A stretch of 37,812 bases of DNA from Flavobacteriaceae bacterium (GCA_023262245.1 JALRDC010000044.1:1-37812); one strand, 5' to 3'; shown: positions 17,300 to 26,099, counted from the stretch's first letter. The notes: generated from the letters alone by a model not told the origin. Made by a program: numbers and translations.

Positions 17300-17323
17300 A
17301 TTTTAAAAAATAATCTTGAATAT

Positions 17324-17539
17324 TTATTCATCAATATTTTCAAAAAATTCAGAAATTTTTATTTCTAGACCATCACAAATTTTTTTTAAATAACTTATAG
17401 ATATGTTTGTTTCTCCTTTTTCAATTAGTGAAGCATATTTTCTATCTATATCAATAAGCATTGCTAGTTTTTCTTGAGACAATCCCTTCCTTTTTCTTAA
17501 TTGCTTGATTTCTTTGGATACCTTTTTTAAGAACTCCAT
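17324..17539 (-). CDS. XRE-family transcriptional regulator (stand-alone helix-turn-helix)
   Basis: A 71-residue protein made of little more than one HTH_3 domain: RKRKGLSQEKLAMLIDIDRK followed by YASLIEKGETNISISYLKKI. Such single-domain proteins include controller proteins of restriction-modification systems, phage repressors and antitoxins. No methylase, nuclease or toxin gene lies beside it; the neighbours are a secreted protein and a membrane protein. The gene and the roughly 200 bp before it are more AT-rich than the flanks, which could mean horizontal arrival. TATATTTA in the short leader is a weak promoter candidate. Target unknown. Confidence 0.85.
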   Translation of the reverse strand: MEFLKKVSKEIKQLRKRKGLSQEKLAMLIDIDRKYASLIEKGETNISISYLKKICDGLEIKISEFFENIDE

Positions 17540-17740
17540 ATTAAATATAATTGTAATAATTTTTGAAACATTAAAATCTACAAAAAAAAAGGAAACTTTC
17601 TATTGTATTAAAATACCACGGATTGAAGTACATTGATTTTTTTATTCTGACTCAGTATATTTCTGCGTTATCCGATAGTACTCAAATCATTTTCAAGCCA
17701 ATTTCATCTTAAGTGGAAGGGAGTATTGAATCAATGAATA

Positions 17741-18454
17741 ATGAAGTTAGAAAAGATGAAAAATTCGTTAAACAAAATTTTATCTGTAGTTGTAATTTTA
17801 GCACTGGCAATCAGTTTCATTTCAAATGATAGGGAAAGTGTCTCCTATATTGTTTTAGCAACGCTACTGAATCTAAGCTATTTGTTTTATTACAAATCAA
17901 GTACCTCCTATCGATCAATGATTTTGGATTTAGCTATTTTCTTCTATATGATTGCAGATATACTTTTATTTTTAAGCACTTCAGGTAATGTTTTTTTTCA
18001 AATAGGTGTTTTATTGATGAGCTTAGAAACAATTCTGTTTACATATCTCATATTTGGTTGCTCAGAAAAAATTAAAACACAATATTATTTTATAGGTCCT
18101 ATTTTATTATTGCCCTATTTTATGATCATGTTTTCTCATGTAAGTGAAAGTTTGGAAAGTCTTACTTGGTTAATTTTGTTGGAGATTATTGTGACTCTAA
18201 TTTTAGCCACTTTTTCTTTTGCCCATTTTGCTAAATCTCCCACTTTAATAGACAGCTTTGCCTTGCTAGGCGCAATTTTTTTAGCACTGAATGAGCTTTT
18301 ATCGGGTTACAATTTTTTTTATTACCAACAAAGATATTTTACCTACGAACTCACTGTTACTAGCATTTTATACCACCTTTTTATCCTCACTTTTTTAATC
18401 AATAAATTAGGACATAAAGAGGTGTTATTCTATCGGAATAATAAGGACCTCTAG
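17741..18454 (+). CDS. YhhN-like multi-pass membrane protein, second copy
   Basis: A 237-residue hydrophobic protein with about seven or eight membrane segments. It shares a layout with the product of 16060-16734: a mid-membrane acidic stretch (MIADILLFL here, WTGDLLLLF there) and a similar end (ELLSGYNFFYYQQRYFTYEL here, DVLITYNKRYFEEEFFTFPV there). The two are probably distant paralogues separated by the XRE gene. I used the ATG at 17741; ATG at 17756 is also possible. Its TAG stop lies in the CTAG palindrome that also supplies the stop of the opposing Rieske gene. Function unknown; lysoplasmalogenase activity is only a family association. Confidence 0.65.
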   Translation: MKLEKMKNSLNKILSVVVILALAISFISNDRESVSYIVLATLLNLSYLFYYKSSTSYRSMILDLAIFFYMIADILLFLSTSGNVFFQIGVLLMSLETILFTYLIFGCSEKIKTQYYFIGPILLLPYFMIMFSHVSESLESLTWLILLEIIVTLILATFSFAHFAKSPTLIDSFALLGAIFLALNELLSGYNFFYYQQRYFTYELTVTSILYHLFILTFLINKLGHKEVLFYRNNKDL

Positions 18455-18882
18455 CCAAAAGAAACTGTAAGGGTAGTTCCCTCTAATTTACTTTGATAAC
18501 AATTCAGAGAACCGCTACATTCATTAGAATAAGAATTATTGTGATATTGACAAGTAAACTCGTTACCATCATAAACCCAACGATCTCGATTACCTTGATG
18601 TGGACAACGATTATCAAAAACTCTTATAACACTACTACTTATTCTTACCATTAGAAGGTTTTCTGCGGTATAATTTAGCCAACCACCTATTTCTGAGAGA
18701 GCTGAAAATGTACTATCGCTTATATTCAAGATTAAGGGTCCAGTTCGGGCAACACCAGAGTTTTGGGAAGTTAGTATTGGGTCCTCTTCTTCAGAAGAAC
18801 AAGCTTCTAATAAAGGGATCCCAAGTGCTGCGAGAACAATGGGCTTACAAGCGGTTTTCAAAAAATTTCTTCTATTTTCCAT
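18451..18882 (-). CDS. Rieske [2Fe-2S] protein, Tat-type lipoprotein
   Basis: A 143-residue protein with the two Rieske ligand motifs CPH (93-95) and CQYH (111-114), which bind a [2Fe-2S] cluster through two Cys and two His. The N-terminus has a twin-arginine signal (RRNFLK) and a hydrophobic stretch ending LLEAC (Cys28), so it is probably exported folded and lipid-anchored. It is shorter than cytochrome bc Rieske subunits, has two further cysteines (122, 128), and no oxygenase or quinol-oxidase partner lies nearby. The redox partner is unknown. It converges on the YhhN-like gene with a four-base overlap and is divergent from the TonB receptor that follows, with 76 bp between the starts. Confidence 0.88.
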   Translation of the reverse strand: MENRRNFLKTACKPIVLAALGIPLLEACSSEEEDPILTSQNSGVARTGPLILNISDSTFSALSEIGGWLNYTAENLLMVRISSSVIRVFDNRCPHQGNRDRWVYDGNEFTCQYHNNSYSNECSGSLNCYQSKLEGTTLTVSFG

Positions 18883-18958
18883 TTTTTTGTTTAAATATAA
18901 TTATAAAATATTGAACAAAAAATACTTTTCTATAAACCTTTTGATTTATTTTTATGGC

Positions 18959-21316
18959 ATGCGATACATTCTATTTTTAATATTTCTATTAATGGGTTTT
19001 ACGTCCAAAGCCCAAACAACAGGTTCGTTAAAAGGGCGTATTATTGACATTCAAAGTCAGCAACCCTTAGAAGGGGCAACAGTTATTTTAGAAGGAACAA
19101 CCTTTGGAAGTGTTACAGACGAAGCGGGTTATTTTGCTTTGGAAAACATTCCTGCTCAATCCTATAACGTCATAGCGAGTTTTTTAGGCTATGAAACGAC
19201 TTCCCAGTATAACATTATTGTAAAATCAGTTGGGAACATACCGCTATTATTTGAGTTACAAGAATTGGCGGAAAACTTAGACGAGGTTGTATTAGTTCGG
19301 AGTCCCTTTAAAACAAAAAGTGAAACTCCGCTATCCACTCAAACTTTTTCTGCGGTTGAAATAGAAACCTACCCTGGAGGAAATAATGACATTACAAAAG
19401 TGGTGCAAAGCATGCCCGGAATTTCACCTTCAATAGGGGGCTTCCGAAATGATATTATAATCCGTGGAGGAGCCCCAAATGAGACGGTTTACTATTTGGA
19501 TGGAATTGAGATCCCTAATATTAACCATTTTAGTACGCAAGGAAGTGCTGGTGGTCCTGTAGGGATGATCAATGTCTCTTTTGTTCGAGAAGTTACCCTG
19601 TCCAGTTCGGCTTTTGGTGCTGAATACGACAATCCTCTTTCTGGTGTTCTTGCATTTGAACAACGCGAAGGTGATTCTAGTGGGCTGGGAGGAAATTTTC
19701 GATTCGGAGCTAGTGAAGCAGGCTTAACCTTGGAGGGACCTCTATTTAGAAAAAACATTTCGGAACCTGCCAAGACTACTTTTTTATTTTCTCTAAGACG
19801 AAGTTATCTTCAATTTCTTTTTGAGTTAATCGGCTTGCCCATACGTCCAGATTACTGGGATTATCAATGGAAAATTAAACATGAAATTGATCGTTATAAT
19901 TCGTTGACTTTCCTAGGAATCGGCGCTATTGATGATTTTTCTGTTAAACCGCCAAAGGAATTTGATGCTGAGCAACAGGCTACATTAGAACAGGTTCCCA
20001 TAATTGATCAACGAAGTACTACTGTTGGTTTATCTTGGAAGCGGAATTACAAAAACGGAAAAGGTTTTATGACCACGGCTGTAAGTTCTAACCGTTTGGA
20101 AAATATTTTTGCTCGTTTTGAAGACAACACCACAAAAACGGGAACGATCTTTCAAAATGACTCCTACGAATGGGAGTCTAAATTGAGATTTCAGGCTACT
20201 CAATTTGTTGATCAGTGGAAGTGGTCAACCGGATTTAATGTCCAAAGCTCAAATTATAAAAACGATACTCAATTTGTATTTTACAACATTGCATATGAGA
20301 CACAACTGGACTTCGTTAAATATGGATTTTTCCTAAAGGGTTCCCGGAAATTTTTAAAGGATCGATTAAATGTAGCTTTAGGAATACGTACTGATGCAGA
20401 TAGTTTTTCAGAAGGATCAAACCTTGTAGATAATATTTCACCTAGGTTATCACTCTCTTATGCGCTTACTGAAGATCAAAAATGGAAAGTCAACGCTTCA
20501 CTGGGAAGGTATTTTAAAATCCCTACCTATACCATGCTTGGCTTTCAAGAGCGAAATGTTTTTGTAAATAAAAGTGCAGCATACACTCAAAGTGATCATT
20601 ATGTTGCTGGATTGGAATACAATCTTGGTTCTGCTTCCCGCGTTACCGTTGAGGGTTTTGTTAAAAAGTATACTGACTATCCCGTTTCTGTTATTGATGG
20701 GGTCTCATTAGCAAATAAAGGAGGAGGATTTGAAGTCCTTGGAAATGAAGCAATTGTTTCAGAGGGTGAGGGACAAAGTAGGGGAGTAGAACTTTTATTC
20801 CAACAAAAATTATCTAAAAACTTTTATGGAGTCTTCGCATATACCTACTTCTTTAGTGAATTCACCGGTCTTGATGGTGTTTCCAGACCTTCTGTTTGGG
20901 ACAGCCGTCATTTGATTTCATTTTCGGGAGGATACAAGCTAAAACGCAATTGGGAATTGAGTGCCCGCTGGCGTTTTGCAGGCAAAAATCCTTATGTGCC
21001 AACGGATATTCAAGCCAGTACACTTTCTTACCCTGAGATCATCTTAGATTATGATCGTTTAGGAGAAGTAAAATTAAATGCCTTTAATCAGGCGGATATT
21101 CGTATCGATAAAAAGTGGAATTTTAAAAATCTATCCTTTAATTTTTACTTTGAAATACAAAACTTTTTAGCTCAACCTAATCCTACTCCAGAAGAATACG
21201 GATTGAATAGAGCAGAGGATGGAAGCATTATTTTACCGAGAAGCTTAGTACCTGTAACGACTAATGAAGGGAATAACGCTCCGCTTCCTTCTTTTGGTTT
21301 TGTGCTCTTCTTTTAG
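18959..21316 (+). CDS. TonB-dependent receptor with carboxypeptidase-like regulatory domain
   Basis: A 785-residue outer-membrane receptor. The signal peptide MRYILFLIFLLMGFTSKAQ is followed by a regulatory-like domain (LKGRIIDIQSQQPLEGATVI), then LDEVVLVRS as a likely TonB box, a plug with VVQSMPGISPSIGGFRNDII, IIRGGAPNETVYYLDGIEIP and SSSAFGAEYDNPLSGVL, and a barrel ending LPSFGFVLFF. Cys-poor and without a SusD neighbour, it is not a SusC-type pair; siderophore, vitamin or peptide uptake are all possible. I chose the ATG at 18959, since the upstream in-frame extension overlaps the Rieske gene and is not signal-like. The Rieske gene diverges from it. Confidence 0.9.
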   Translation: MRYILFLIFLLMGFTSKAQTTGSLKGRIIDIQSQQPLEGATVILEGTTFGSVTDEAGYFALENIPAQSYNVIASFLGYETTSQYNIIVKSVGNIPLLFELQELAENLDEVVLVRSPFKTKSETPLSTQTFSAVEIETYPGGNNDITKVVQSMPGISPSIGGFRNDIIIRGGAPNETVYYLDGIEIPNINHFSTQGSAGGPVGMINVSFVREVTLSSSAFGAEYDNPLSGVLAFEQREGDSSGLGGNFRFGASEAGLTLEGPLFRKNISEPAKTTFLFSLRRSYLQFLFELIGLPIRPDYWDYQWKIKHEIDRYNSLTFLGIGAIDDFSVKPPKEFDAEQQATLEQVPIIDQRSTTVGLSWKRNYKNGKGFMTTAVSSNRLENIFARFEDNTTKTGTIFQNDSYEWESKLRFQATQFVDQWKWSTGFNVQSSNYKNDTQFVFYNIAYETQLDFVKYGFFLKGSRKFLKDRLNVALGIRTDADSFSEGSNLVDNISPRLSLSYALTEDQKWKVNASLGRYFKIPTYTMLGFQERNVFVNKSAAYTQSDHYVAGLEYNLGSASRVTVEGFVKKYTDYPVSVIDGVSLANKGGGFEVLGNEAIVSEGEGQSRGVELLFQQKLSKNFYGVFAYTYFFSEFTGLDGVSRPSVWDSRHLISFSGGYKLKRNWELSARWRFAGKNPYVPTDIQASTLSYPEIILDYDRLGEVKLNAFNQADIRIDKKWNFKNLSFNFYFEIQNFLAQPNPTPEEYGLNRAEDGSIILPRSLVPVTTNEGNNAPLPSFGFVLFF

Positions 21317-21327
21317 CAGTATTGCCC

Positions 21328-21846
21328 TTAAAGATCCAGCAATCCTTCTGGTAGTTGGACATGAATGCTTTTACTGTCACGATTTACTTCGAGTATTAAA
21401 TCATCGTGTATTGGGATTAAGGATAAATTCCCGTCCTTTTTTTTAATTTCAAAAAGGGCTTGCATGCCTTGGTCAAGAATATTTATTACCGTTCCTATGG
21501 ATTGATTTTCTTCAATGATTTCAAAACCAATTACTTCGTGATAGTAGAATTTTGTGTCTTCCAGTGTAGGAAGCATGCTTAGTGGGAGATAGACCTCTTT
21601 TTTTAATAAAGATTCTGCCTCTTGCTCATTGTTTACTTGATCAAATTTAATCCGTAATAAGGCAGACTTGTGTAATTGACATTTCTCAATAAAAAAAGGA
21701 ACCAATCCTGTGTTTAGTTCCACAAAAATTGATTCCAATCTTGTATAGTCTTCGGGTGTATCGCTATCTGTTTTTATGAGAAGCTCCCCTTTAAAGCTGT
21801 ATTTTCCGACGATGGTACCTACGTAAAAGCAGTCCTCTTTTTTCAT
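21328..21846 (-). CDS. rimM: Ribosome maturation factor RimM
   Basis: A 172-residue 16S rRNA processing protein that binds S19 and helps assembly of the 30S head. The N-terminal RimM domain shows FYVGTIVGKYSFKGELLIK and the second domain, PRC-barrel-like, shows FYYHEVIGFEII, IGTVINILDQGMQALFEI and IPIHDDLILEVNRDSKSIHVQLPEGLLDL. The start ATG at 21846 lies 16 bases after rpsP in the usual rpsP-rimM order; a longer upstream frame overlaps rpsP and is not needed. It ends 11 bp from the convergent TonB receptor with no hairpin between. Confidence 0.95.
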   Translation of the reverse strand: MKKEDCFYVGTIVGKYSFKGELLIKTDSDTPEDYTRLESIFVELNTGLVPFFIEKCQLHKSALLRIKFDQVNNEQEAESLLKKEVYLPLSMLPTLEDTKFYYHEVIGFEIIEENQSIGTVINILDQGMQALFEIKKKDGNLSLIPIHDDLILEVNRDSKSIHVQLPEGLLDL

Positions 21847-21862
21847 CGGTCGAAGAAGAAAT

Positions 21863-22597
21863 TTATTCGGCCTTTTCTTCGTTTTCAGCTTCACCAGCAG
21901 AGGACTCTTCAGTCGTTTCTGCTTCCGCCTCAGCAACAGGCTCTTCAATCTTTTGCGCTCCAGCTTCAGTTTGTACTTCTGCCTCGGCAGTAGTTTCCGC
22001 TTCGGGCGTTACTTCTTCTTGTATTTCAGCCGTATTTTCTTCTGAAGTTGTTTCTTCTGAAGTTGTTTCTTCTGCGTTCTCTGGTGTAGTTTCTTCAGTA
22101 GCTGGTGTTTCTTCGTTTGCAGGAGCAACATTCTCTACTTCAGTTTCTTCCACTGCAGCATCGGCAAGTCTTTTTTCACTTGCTGCTTTTTCAGCTGCTA
22201 ATCTTTTTGCTTTAGCTTCTGCTTCTTCTTTAGAGAGTCCGTCTTTTTTGGCTTGTATTTTAGCTTCTTTTTCTTCTAACCAAGCAGCAAGCTTTTTATC
22301 TGCCTCTTCTTGAGTTAAAGCACCTTTACGAACACCTCCGTTTAAGTGATGTTTGAGCATGGCTCCTTTATAAGATAATAGCGTTCTAGCAGTATCTGTG
22401 GGTTGTGCTCCTTTTTCTAACCAACTCACAGCTTCATCAATTTTGATGTCTACTGTTGCGGGATTGGTGTTGGGGTTGTAAGTACCTAATTTTTCTAGGT
22501 AGCGACCATCTCTTTTAGAGCGGGAGTCTGCGGCGACTAACCAATAGAAAGGTTTTCCTTTTTTTCCGTGTCTTTGAAGTCTCAGTTTTACTGGCAT
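21863..22597 (-). CDS. rpsP: 30S ribosomal protein S16 with long acidic C-terminal extension
   Basis: Residues 1 to about 80 are a standard S16 (MPVKLRLQRHGKKGKPFYWL, ADSRSKRDGRYLEKLGTYNP, WLEKGAQPTDTARTLL). The protein then continues to 244 residues, first through a Lys/Ala/Glu helix region (about 85-150) and then a Glu/Thr/Ala-rich low-complexity tail of roughly 95 residues. Extended S16 proteins are usual in Bacteroidota but this tail is at the long end of what I know. A 15-bp tandem repeat (22036-22065) encodes ETTSE repeats in the tail. An exact -7 promoter box lies 53 bp upstream. rimM follows. Confidence 0.95.
   Translation of the reverse strand: MPVKLRLQRHGKKGKPFYWLVAADSRSKRDGRYLEKLGTYNPNTNPATVDIKIDEAVSWLEKGAQPTDTARTLLSYKGAMLKHHLNGGVRKGALTQEEADKKLAAWLEEKEAKIQAKKDGLSKEEAEAKAKRLAAEKAASEKRLADAAVEETEVENVAPANEETPATEETTPENAEETTSEETTSEENTAEIQEEVTPEAETTAEAEVQTEAGAQKIEEPVAEAEAETTEESSAGEAENEEKAE
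22036..22076. repeat. 15-bp tandem repeat inside rpsP
   Basis: TTTCTTCTGAAGTTG occurs twice in a row (22036-22050 and 22051-22065), followed by a partial third copy TTTCTTCTGCG. The unit is five codons, so copy-number change would keep the frame and alter only the acidic S16 tail. Confidence 0.85.
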
Positions 22598-22649
22598 ATC
22601 ATATTAATTTGTGAGGATTCACGACCCTCTGATTATTAATTCTGGGCTG

Positions 22650-22657
22650 CAAATATA
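22650..22657 (-). promoter_or_regulatory. Promoter -7 box for rpsP-rimM
   Basis: On the minus strand this reads TATATTTG, an exact match to the Bacteroidota TAnnTTTG box. It lies about 53 bp before the rpsP ATG. No clear upstream TTTG box is seen at the usual distance. Confidence 0.65.
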
Positions 22658-22776
22658 ATGGAAATAATAACTTTTTACGCAGAAGATGCAGTTATTTTAG
22701 AAAGGATTCTAAATTTTGGGTGTAATTTACATAATTAGGTACGCTTTAAGAAGCATATAGTATGAAGATTTAAAAC

Positions 22777-22807
22777 TTTGTCATCGGAATAAAAAAACGT
22801 ATTTTTG
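22777..22807 (+). promoter_or_regulatory. Promoter for tig-clpP-clpX
   Basis: TTTG (22777-22780), 19 bases, then TATTTTTG (22800-22807): both boxes and the spacing fit the Bacteroidota housekeeping consensus TTTG-N19-TAnnTTTG. Transcription would begin near 22813, about 16 bases before the tig ATG at 22829. Confidence 0.85.
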
Positions 22808-22828
22808 CGCACTTAATTTCAACCCGCT

Positions 22829-24160
22829 ATGAACATCAGCAAAACAGATATAGACGCTCTAAATACCGTTATTAATATTACTGTAGAACGAAAAGATTTT
22901 GAAGAAAAAGTTACTACAGTGCTTCAGGACTACAGAAAAAATGCGAACATCCCCGGCTTTCGTAAGGGTCATGTTCCTATGGGAATGATTAAAAAGCAAT
23001 ATGAGCAAGCTGTAATTGCGGATGAAGTCAACAAACTACTCCGAGAAAATCTTGACAAATACATCAACGAAGAAAAATTAGAACTATTGGGTAGTCCAAT
23101 TCCCAAAGCTTCAGAAGAAGCCCTGGATTGGAACGCACCTCAAATGAATTTTGAATTTGAGTTGGGATTAGCACCAAAGTTTGACGTTAAATTGGACGTG
23201 CTAAAAAAAGTGGTTCAATATGAAATTGAGCCTGAAAAAAAGATGATAGATGACCAACTGGAACACATCAAAAAGCAGTATGGAAAGATGGTCTCTCAAA
23301 AGCAGGTTGAAAAAGGTTATGAGATTACTGCTCAATTTAGAAATGAAGAAGCGGAAATGGAAAAAATGGTCAACTTTAGCTTAGAGGATCTAAAGAGTAA
23401 AAAAGCTATTGCGACCCTCAAGGAAGCTACTACAGGTTCCACGATAACAGTTTCAGGAAAAAATCTTTTTAAAGACAACGATACCGCCAAACGTTTACTT
23501 GCGATAGAAGACCAAAAACTCGAAAGCTTGATGAAGTTGGAAATCACTTTAGAAATTAAAGAAATTAATGAACGAATTCCAGCAGAACTCAACCAAGAGC
23601 TCTTTGACAAACTATACGAGCCTGGTACGGTTACTTCTGAGAAAGAGTTAAGAGAAAAAATTAAGTCGGGGTTACAAGCTCAACTTGAGCCTCAAGCCAA
23701 CCAAAAGTTAATGAACGATATTTCAGAAGCGATGGTAGAAAAGACAAAATTTAAGCTCCCAGCAGACTTTCTTAAAAAATGGATACAAACCTCAGGAAAA
23801 GAACCTCTTAGTGAAGCGCAAGCAATAGAAGAATATAATAAATCTGAAAAAGGAATACGATATCAATTAATCGAAGGAAAAATCATCAATGAGAATGAAC
23901 TTACGATGTCTTTCGATGAACTCAAAACCTTCACAGAAACCCTTGTCCAAAACCAAATGATGCAATATGGACAAATTCCAGAAAAAGAACAGTTAGAAGG
24001 AATTGTTTCTAATGTCTTGTCAAACCAAGATGAAACACGAAGAATATCCGAACAACTGATGGGAGAAAAAATGCTCAGATTTTACAAAGAAAAAGCACCG
24101 CTAAAGAATAAAAAAGTAGGATTTGACACCTTCGTAAAAGAAGCTTACGGCAAAGCGTAA
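22829..24160 (+). CDS. tig: Trigger factor chaperone
   Basis: Ribosome-associated chaperone that binds nascent chains at the exit tunnel. The 443-residue protein has the N-terminal ribosome-docking domain with the signature GFRKGHVP (43-50) and the long helical C-terminal arms (RRISEQLMGEKMLRFYKEKAPLKNKKVGFDTFVKEAYGKA region). The middle part (about 150-255) is where the FKBP-type prolyl isomerase domain sits in E. coli; I could not see its motifs, and this domain is often divergent in Bacteroidota. It is the first gene of the tig-clpP-clpX operon, with 32 bp to clpP, behind a clear promoter. Confidence 0.94.
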   Translation: MNISKTDIDALNTVINITVERKDFEEKVTTVLQDYRKNANIPGFRKGHVPMGMIKKQYEQAVIADEVNKLLRENLDKYINEEKLELLGSPIPKASEEALDWNAPQMNFEFELGLAPKFDVKLDVLKKVVQYEIEPEKKMIDDQLEHIKKQYGKMVSQKQVEKGYEITAQFRNEEAEMEKMVNFSLEDLKSKKAIATLKEATTGSTITVSGKNLFKDNDTAKRLLAIEDQKLESLMKLEITLEIKEINERIPAELNQELFDKLYEPGTVTSEKELREKIKSGLQAQLEPQANQKLMNDISEAMVEKTKFKLPADFLKKWIQTSGKEPLSEAQAIEEYNKSEKGIRYQLIEGKIINENELTMSFDELKTFTETLVQNQMMQYGQIPEKEQLEGIVSNVLSNQDETRRISEQLMGEKMLRFYKEKAPLKNKKVGFDTFVKEAYGKA

Positions 24161-24192
24161 TAAATTCATTAATTTTAAAGAAATATAACGAT

Positions 24193-24858
24193 ATGGACTA
24201 CGGTAAAGAATTTAAAAAATATGCTACAAAACACCACGGGATTAATGCGATGTATTATGACAAAATCGTAAGTAGCATGACACCCTACATTATTGAAGAG
24301 CGTCAATTAAACGTAGCTCAAATGGACGTTTTCTCTCGTTTGATGATGGATCGTATCATGTTTTTGGGGACTGCTATAAACGACCAGGTAGCAAATGTTA
24401 TTCAAGCCCAACTACTGTTTTTACAAAGTACAGATTCCAATAGGGACATCCAAATGTATATTAACTCCCCAGGAGGGGGTGTTTATGCAGGTCTTGGAAT
24501 TTACGACACCATGCAATTCATTTCTCCTAATGTAGCCACTATTTGCACAGGAATTGCCGCTTCAATGGGAGCTGTCTTACTTTGTGCTGGACATGAAGGT
24601 AAACGTTCAGCGCTTCCTCATGCACGAGTAATGATTCATCAACCCCTAGGCGGTGCACAAGGACAAGCTTCCGATATAGAAATCACCGCAAGAGAAATTT
24701 TAAAGTTAAAAGACGAACTCTATCAAATCATTTCTAAACATTCCGGTCAGTCCATGGAAAAAGTGACTAAAAATAGTGACCGTGATTATTGGATGAAAGC
24801 AGATGAAGCCAAAGAATATGGTATGGTAGATGAAGTTCTTCAAAACGCCCCTAAATAA
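24193..24858 (+). CDS. clpP: ATP-dependent Clp protease proteolytic subunit
   Basis: Serine protease subunit that forms the tetradecameric chamber used with ClpX. The 221-residue protein has the catalytic triad Ser124 (GIAASMGAVLL), His149 (RVMIHQPLGG) and Asp198 (DRDYWM), plus INSPGGGVYAGLGIYDTMQ and the head-domain helix region. Length is slightly above the E. coli form because of the N-terminal segment. It stands 11 bp before clpX in the same operon. Confidence 0.97.
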   Translation: MDYGKEFKKYATKHHGINAMYYDKIVSSMTPYIIEERQLNVAQMDVFSRLMMDRIMFLGTAINDQVANVIQAQLLFLQSTDSNRDIQMYINSPGGGVYAGLGIYDTMQFISPNVATICTGIAASMGAVLLCAGHEGKRSALPHARVMIHQPLGGAQGQASDIEITAREILKLKDELYQIISKHSGQSMEKVTKNSDRDYWMKADEAKEYGMVDEVLQNAPK

Positions 24859-24869
24859 ATCTGAACACC

Positions 24870-26099
24870 ATGAGTAAACCTGATTTAAATTGTTCTTTCT
24901 GTGGCAGACCCAAACCGGAGACGCAACTTTTGATTGCAGGACTAGATGCCCATATTTGCGATCGTTGTATTGTCCAAGCCCACGGGATTGTTCAAGAAGA
25001 AGCTTCGGGAGAGATTAAAGATTCCTCACCTATTGAACTAAAAGCTCCTAAAGAAATTAAAGCTTTTTTAGATGACTACGTTATTGGTCAAGAAGCCTCC
25101 AAAAGGGTATTGTCAGTTGCTGTTTATAATCATTACAAGAGACTCTCACATGAAAACACTAAGGAAGATGATGTAGAAATCCAAAAAAGCAATGTCCTTT
25201 TAGTCGGTCCTACTGGAACTGGAAAAACCCTTCTAGCTCAAACCATATCCCGTCTTTTAAAAGTTCCATTAGCTATAGTCGATGCTACGGTATTGACTGA
25301 GGCAGGATATGTAGGAGAAGATGTTGAGAGTATCTTAACGCGCCTACTACAGGCAGCAGATTACGATGTAGAACGTGCAGAAAAAGGAATCGTTTTTATA
25401 GATGAAATCGATAAGATTGCTCGTAAAAGTGACAATCCTTCTATTACCCGAGACGTTTCTGGGGAGGGGGTGCAACAAGCGCTATTAAAACTTTTGGAAG
25501 GTACCGTTGTAAATGTACCACCCAAAGGAGGTAGAAAACACCCTGATCAAAAATTCATTGAAGTAAATACTTCCAATATTTTATTTATTGCTGGAGGTGC
25601 CTTTGACGGTATAGATGCCCATATCAACAAGCGACTAAATTTGCAAGCTATTGGATACAAGACGGCTTTAGAAAAGCGGGATGTAGATCAACAAAACATA
25701 TTGCAATACATTACCCCAAGAGATGTTCGTTCGTTTGGACTAATTCCAGAAATAATAGGAAGGCTCCCCGTATTAACTTATATGAGTCCTCTTGATGAAA
25801 CTACGCTACGCATTATTTTAACTACTCCAAAAAACGCTCTGATAAAACAATACATCCAGTTGTTTAAGATGGACGGTATCGATCTGCAATTCACCCCTGG
25901 TGCCTTAGACTACATTGTTGAAAAAGCTTTGAAGTATAAACTTGGAGCACGAGGTTTGAGGTCCCTCTGTGAAGCCGTTCTTAATGATGCCATGTTTGAA
26001 TTGCCCCAAAGCGATACAACCAAACTTAAGGTCACAAAACAATACGCTGATCAAAAATTATCTAAAATCGAACTTCCTAAGTTGAAGGTAGTTTCTTAA
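24870..26099 (+). CDS. clpX: ClpX unfoldase, AAA+ subunit of ClpXP
   Basis: Hexameric AAA+ ATPase that selects and unfolds substrates for ClpP. The 409-residue protein has the N-terminal C4 zinc-binding domain (Cys8, Cys11, Cys30, Cys33), Walker A GPTGTGKT (113-120), Walker B IVFIDEIDKIARK, the sensor region FIAGGAFDGI and the C-terminal KLGARGLRSLCEAVL. The ClpP-contact loop reads IGYKT rather than the E. coli-type IGF; the segment LQAIGYKTA occupies that position. Its TAA stop falls in the TTAA shared with the opposing GH3-like gene. Confidence 0.97.
   Translation: MSKPDLNCSFCGRPKPETQLLIAGLDAHICDRCIVQAHGIVQEEASGEIKDSSPIELKAPKEIKAFLDDYVIGQEASKRVLSVAVYNHYKRLSHENTKEDDVEIQKSNVLLVGPTGTGKTLLAQTISRLLKVPLAIVDATVLTEAGYVGEDVESILTRLLQAADYDVERAEKGIVFIDEIDKIARKSDNPSITRDVSGEGVQQALLKLLEGTVVNVPPKGGRKHPDQKFIEVNTSNILFIAGGAFDGIDAHINKRLNLQAIGYKTALEKRDVDQQNILQYITPRDVRSFGLIPEIIGRLPVLTYMSPLDETTLRIILTTPKNALIKQYIQLFKMDGIDLQFTPGALDYIVEKALKYKLGARGLRSLCEAVLNDAMFELPQSDTTKLKVTKQYADQKLSKIELPKLKVVS

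Noticed and set aside
17324..17539. XRE gene as part of a toxin-antitoxin or restriction-modification system
   Set aside because: No toxin, nuclease or methylase gene lies on either side.
16060..18454. Interpretation of the two hydrophobic proteins as lysoplasmalogenases
   Set aside because: Only membrane layout and a short acidic motif support the family, so no enzyme activity is assigned.
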